From positions 1 to 9,029 of the forward strand of contig CBFIHN010000055.1 of the NCBI GenBank assembly GCA_965662575.1: a stretch of 9,029 nt of DNA. Reading direction: 5' to 3'. Each line of letters starts with the position of its first letter. Positions within the stretch are counted from its first letter, which is position 1. Shown one piece after another: positions 6,601-9,029 of the stretch. This DNA is from CBFIHN01 sp965662575. Lineage in GTDB: Bacteria; Pseudomonadota; Gammaproteobacteria; Francisellales; CACEW01. A program made the position numbers and the translations under genes. The notes under the pieces were generated by a model. That model was not told the origin of the DNA. It made no database searches and worked only from the letters and a program-made list of their open reading frames with translations.

Positions 6601-8018
6601 GACCGAATCTGCTTTAGTGACTGAAATGCTTCTAATGCAGCATAGCGAGATTGTTTTAAATCAACCACTGGTTTTGGATAAGTTCTACCAAGTATAATGC
6701 CTGCTTTTTCTAGAGTCGTTGTGGGTGCCTCCCAGATATTAAACAAAAACTTATTCGATAGATTGGCAATTTCCGGCAACCATTTGCGTATATAATCCCC
6801 ATTTGGATCGAATTTTTGCCCTTGTGTGACCGGGTTAAAAATTCGAAAATACGGCGCGGCATCGGCACCACAACCGGCAATCCATTGCCAACTGGCACTA
6901 TTGTTTGCCAAATCAGCATCAACCAAAGTATCCCAAAACCAGCGTTCGCCATGATGCCAATGTAGACGCAAATTCTTGACAAGGTAGGAACCAACAATCA
7001 TCCGTACCCGACCATGCATATAGCCAGTTTGCCAAAGTTCGCGCATACCCGCATCAACCATCGGCACACCGGTTTTCCCTTGCTGCCAAGCTCGCAAAAG
7101 AGTTTGATCATTCACCCATGGAAAGTCATCAAATTTTGACTGTAAGTTTTTCCTTGGTAAATCGGGATGATAATACAACTGACTATAAGAGAACTCTCGC
7201 CAGCCTAATTCACTACAAAAATGATCAATATGTGGATTATCACTCAAACTGCGAACATTATACCAAATTTGGTTAGGAGAGATCTCACCAAAATGTAGAT
7301 AGGGAGACAACTTAGAAACGTAAGGTTTTGCAGGATGATTGCGCCCGTCTTTATAGTGAGGCAATCCCTGTTCGATAAAGTTTTGTAAACTTTGATGAGC
7401 TGCCAGCTCACCGATATTCCAATGCGATGCCAATGGCTTATCCCAATGGATATCGGGCAATAGCATCAGTTGTTCAATATCAAGTGAAGCATTGTCCTTC
7501 AAATAGGTGATACGCTGAGGTGCGGTTAACGGTTGGCGTGGTGCTGCCGACTGGAGACACCCTTTACGATAAAACGGTGTAAATACTTTATAGGGCGTGC
7601 CATCAGATTTTTTAATCGACCAAGGTTCCCATAATAATGAGCCATTGGCACTCTCAACTGCAATCCCTCGGGTCTTTAACTGTTTCTTAAGTTGCATATC
7701 GCGAACTAAACGCCACGGCTCATAACATCGATTCCAAAATATAGCGGTGACCTGATAGCGTTTGATAATGTCATTTAAAATATCGAGTGGATCGCCTCGA
7801 TAAACAGATAACGCACCGCCTAAGGAATCATTGAGTGATTGTAGGGAATGATGTAACCAACAACGGCTAGCGCTACCCATTGCATAATCATTAGCATGAT
7901 CGTTATCAAGAATGTAGACAGGCAAAATCCGCCTATGTTCGGCTGCTAAGCTCAGAGCGGGGTTATCAGCAAGTCGTAAATCTTGACGAAACCAATGGAT
8001 AACAGTTTCTTCAGTCAT
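6597..8018 (-). CDS. phrB: Deoxyribodipyrimidine photolyase (class I-type CPD photolyase)
   Basis: This FAD enzyme repairs cyclobutane pyrimidine dimers in DNA using blue or near-UV light. The 473-residue protein starts with the photolyase Rossmann domain (VIHWFRQDLRLADNPAL). It then has the linker and the helical FAD/DNA domain with SKLSPYLHFGEISP (235-248), GWREFSY (272-278), and the FAD-binding block WQWIAGCGADAAPYFR-IFNP (377-396). The electron-transfer tryptophan triad of E. coli (306, 359, 382) has equivalents in Trp311, Trp354 and Trp377. I chose the ATG at 8018 over one 11 codons upstream: AGGAGA (8031-8026) precedes it by 7 nt, and MTEETVIHWF is the normal beginning. The start overlaps the stop of the upstream dehydrogenase by 4 nt (ATGA), and the gene's own stop overlaps the next start in the same way. 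Which antenna cofactor it uses cannot be told. Confidence 0.95.
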   Translation of the reverse strand: MTEETVIHWFRQDLRLADNPALSLAAEHRRILPVYILDNDHANDYAMGSASRCWLHHSLQSLNDSLGGALSVYRGDPLDILNDIIKRYQVTAIFWNRCYEPWRLVRDMQLKKQLKTRGIAVESANGSLLWEPWSIKKSDGTPYKVFTPFYRKGCLQSAAPRQPLTAPQRITYLKDNASLDIEQLMLLPDIHWDKPLASHWNIGELAAHQSLQNFIEQGLPHYKDGRNHPAKPYVSKLSPYLHFGEISPNQIWYNVRSLSDNPHIDHFCSELGWREFSYSQLYYHPDLPRKNLQSKFDDFPWVNDQTLLRAWQQGKTGVPMVDAGMRELWQTGYMHGRVRMIVGSYLVKNLRLHWHHGERWFWDTLVDADLANNSASWQWIAGCGADAAPYFRIFNPVTQGQKFDPNGDYIRKWLPEIANLSNKFLFNIWEAPTTTLEKAGIILGRTYPKPVVDLKQSRYAALEAFQSLKQIRS

Positions 8019-8734
8019 GGTGCAATCTCCTGCCCATCCCATGCATAGCATTTTCCGCTATGTCTTGGTTCAAGCTCTTGCAAAACTTGATACAGCTTTG
8101 CAGCTGAAAAATCAGGTGTAAATAATTTGCCTTCAGGAACATTCGCTTGAAAAGGCTTCGATAAATGGCTGTCGACTGTACCGGGATGCAGGCCAACAAT
8201 AATCGCTTGCCGATTAGATCTAGCTGTCTCAATAGCGGCATTTTTAATCATCATATTCAGTGCAGCCTTCGAAGCTCGATAAGCATACCATCCACCTAGA
8301 CGATTATCCGAGATACTGCCCACACGAGCGGATAATATAGCAAAAATAGATCGATTTTTCTTATTTAATCTGGGCAAAAAATGTTTAGCTACTAGTGTCG
8401 GAAAAATAGTATTGGCTGTGAATAAACGCTGAAATTTTTCTGCAGAACATTGGTCGAGAGATTTTTCTGGTCTTATTTTATCATCATGTAATAAGCCTGT
8501 TGTGATCATCACGTAATCCCAAGGTGCCTCTTTCGTAACCAATGCAGCGGCCTGAGCAAGAGAATCTTCATCTTGATAATCCATAATGTGATGGGTGACA
8601 TTTAAAAGTATGGTATCTAATGACTGACGGGAAAAAACATGAATACGGGCACAGGGATGCTTACTAGACAATAACCGCACAAAGGCATTGCCTATAGCAC
8701 CAGAGCCCCCAATGACTGCAATATTGTTAATCAT
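8015..8734 (-). CDS. Short-chain dehydrogenase/reductase (C-factor-like SDR)
   Basis: This classical-fold SDR has 239 residues and a probable NAD(P) cofactor. The N-terminal nucleotide motif is GGSGAIG (9-15). The active site shows Ser140 in GSISDN and Tyr152-x3-Lys156 in YRASK, with the conserved AALNM after it and LHPGTV (182-187). The GSxxDN...GGxYxYRxSKAALNM pattern resembles the C-factor (CsgA-like) group; the substrate is unknown. I chose the ATG at 8734 over an in-frame one at 8776: AGGGA (8748-8744) is 9 nt upstream, and MINNIAVIGG puts the glycine motif at the usual distance. It overlaps the upstream oxidoreductase by 8 nt and the photolyase by 4 nt, so it is in the same operon. Relatives of this gene often lie beside phr genes in gammaproteobacteria, but the reason is not established. 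Confidence 0.9.
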   Translation of the reverse strand: MINNIAVIGGSGAIGNAFVRLLSSKHPCARIHVFSRQSLDTILLNVTHHIMDYQDEDSLAQAAALVTKEAPWDYVMITTGLLHDDKIRPEKSLDQCSAEKFQRLFTANTIFPTLVAKHFLPRLNKKNRSIFAILSARVGSISDNRLGGWYAYRASKAALNMMIKNAAIETARSNRQAIIVGLHPGTVDSHLSKPFQANVPEGKLFTPDFSAAKLYQVLQELEPRHSGKCYAWDGQEIAP

Positions 8735-9029
8735 GATTGAATATCCCTGAAATATGATTGCCAAGTTCATGCCCACTAGTAAAGGCTGCTTCGACTCGAC
8801 CCTGAATCAACCAATCACCACAAACACCGATAGATGCTTTCTGATCGATGAGGTGTGTCTCGCCATGCTGTTTATCAATATTTGCATAGCGCCACCCATG
8901 GACAACTTTATAATTTGCTAAACTAACATCATGACCGATCAAGCGACTGGTTTGTTTGCATAGATAATCTAACACATCATCTCGATTATCATCGATGTGT
9001 TGATTTGCCCAATGATTGGTTGAATGAAT
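8727..9029 (-). CDS. Renalase-like FAD-dependent amine oxidase/oxidoreductase, C-terminal part (continues past window)
   Basis: Only the last 100 residues are visible. The frame is open to base 9029, so the GTG at 8975 is internal and not a start. Visible family marks are HSTNHWANQHI-DD followed by a VLDYL helix (near the left edge), HGWRYAN (44-50), and the second FAD-contacting block GVCGDW (68-73) with GRVEAAFTSG (77-86). These match the C-terminus of bacterial NAD(P)/FAD-dependent oxidoreductases related to renalase and flavin amine oxidases. The N-terminal FAD-binding GxGxxG is outside the window. The gene overlaps the SDR start by 8 nt and is the most upstream visible member of the photolyase operon. 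The substrate is unknown. Confidence 0.82.
   Translation of the reverse strand: MHSTNHWANQHIDDNRDDVLDYLCKQTSRLIGHDVSLANYKVVHGWRYANIDKQHGETHLIDQKASIGVCGDWLIQGRVEAAFTSGHELGNHISGIFNHD

Noticed and set aside
6710..6997. 95-codon minus-strand ORF in another frame of the photolyase gene
   Set aside because: It is an out-of-frame shadow over the highly conserved FAD-binding region of the CPD photolyase.
8011..8241. 76-codon minus-strand ORF
   Set aside because: It is an out-of-frame shadow of the SDR gene.

Overview
The window looks like a chromosomal segment of an AT-rich (roughly 40% G+C by eye) bacterium, most likely a gammaproteobacterium. The basis is protein style only: a TIGR01777/YfcH-type epimerase, a CioAB/CydAB-type quinol oxidase, an MsrB-MsrA fusion, a SOUL protein and a photolyase gene group. 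No rRNA or other taxonomic marker is present, so I do not name a genus.

Layout. (1) Positions 1 to about 318 hold the 3' end of an IS3-family insertion sequence: the last 86 codons of the transposase and a terminal region with a TTGACA. (2) Positions 384-3164, minus strand, hold a tightly packed cydA-cydB-yfcH-like operon. The cydA reading frame lacks roughly the first 160 residues of the family, including the region that carries a haem ligand, whereas cydB is complete. The oxidase is therefore probably dead or decaying. (3) Positions 3165-3574 are a gene-poor divergent region. It has a good sigma70-type promoter reading rightward and a perfect 9-bp inverted repeat over its -35 box. Leftward it has only short, doubtful ORF scraps where the 5' end of cydA should lie. 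(4) Positions 3575-5062, plus strand, hold a two-gene unit: a membrane-anchored SOUL-family haem/tetrapyrrole-binding protein and an MsrB-MsrA fusion methionine sulfoxide reductase, 3 nt apart. (5) Positions 9029-5077, minus strand, hold four genes joined by overlaps of 8, 4 and 4 nt: a renalase-like FAD oxidoreductase (cut by the window edge), a C-factor-like short-chain dehydrogenase, a class I-type CPD photolyase, and an Fe-S bacterial (6-4) photolyase/cryptochrome.

Regions 4 and 5 converge and share a theme. Two photolyases would repair the two main UV photoproducts (CPD and 6-4). The Msr fusion would repair methionine oxidised by singlet oxygen or peroxide, and the SOUL protein may handle haem or porphyrin, which are photosensitisers. 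I read this as a light/photo-oxidative damage island. The individual families are well known; their joint role is inference. I found no convincing wholly new system. The points most worth a second look are the truncated cydA beside an intact cydB, the inverted repeat over the SOUL-msrBA promoter, and the paired photolyase operon.
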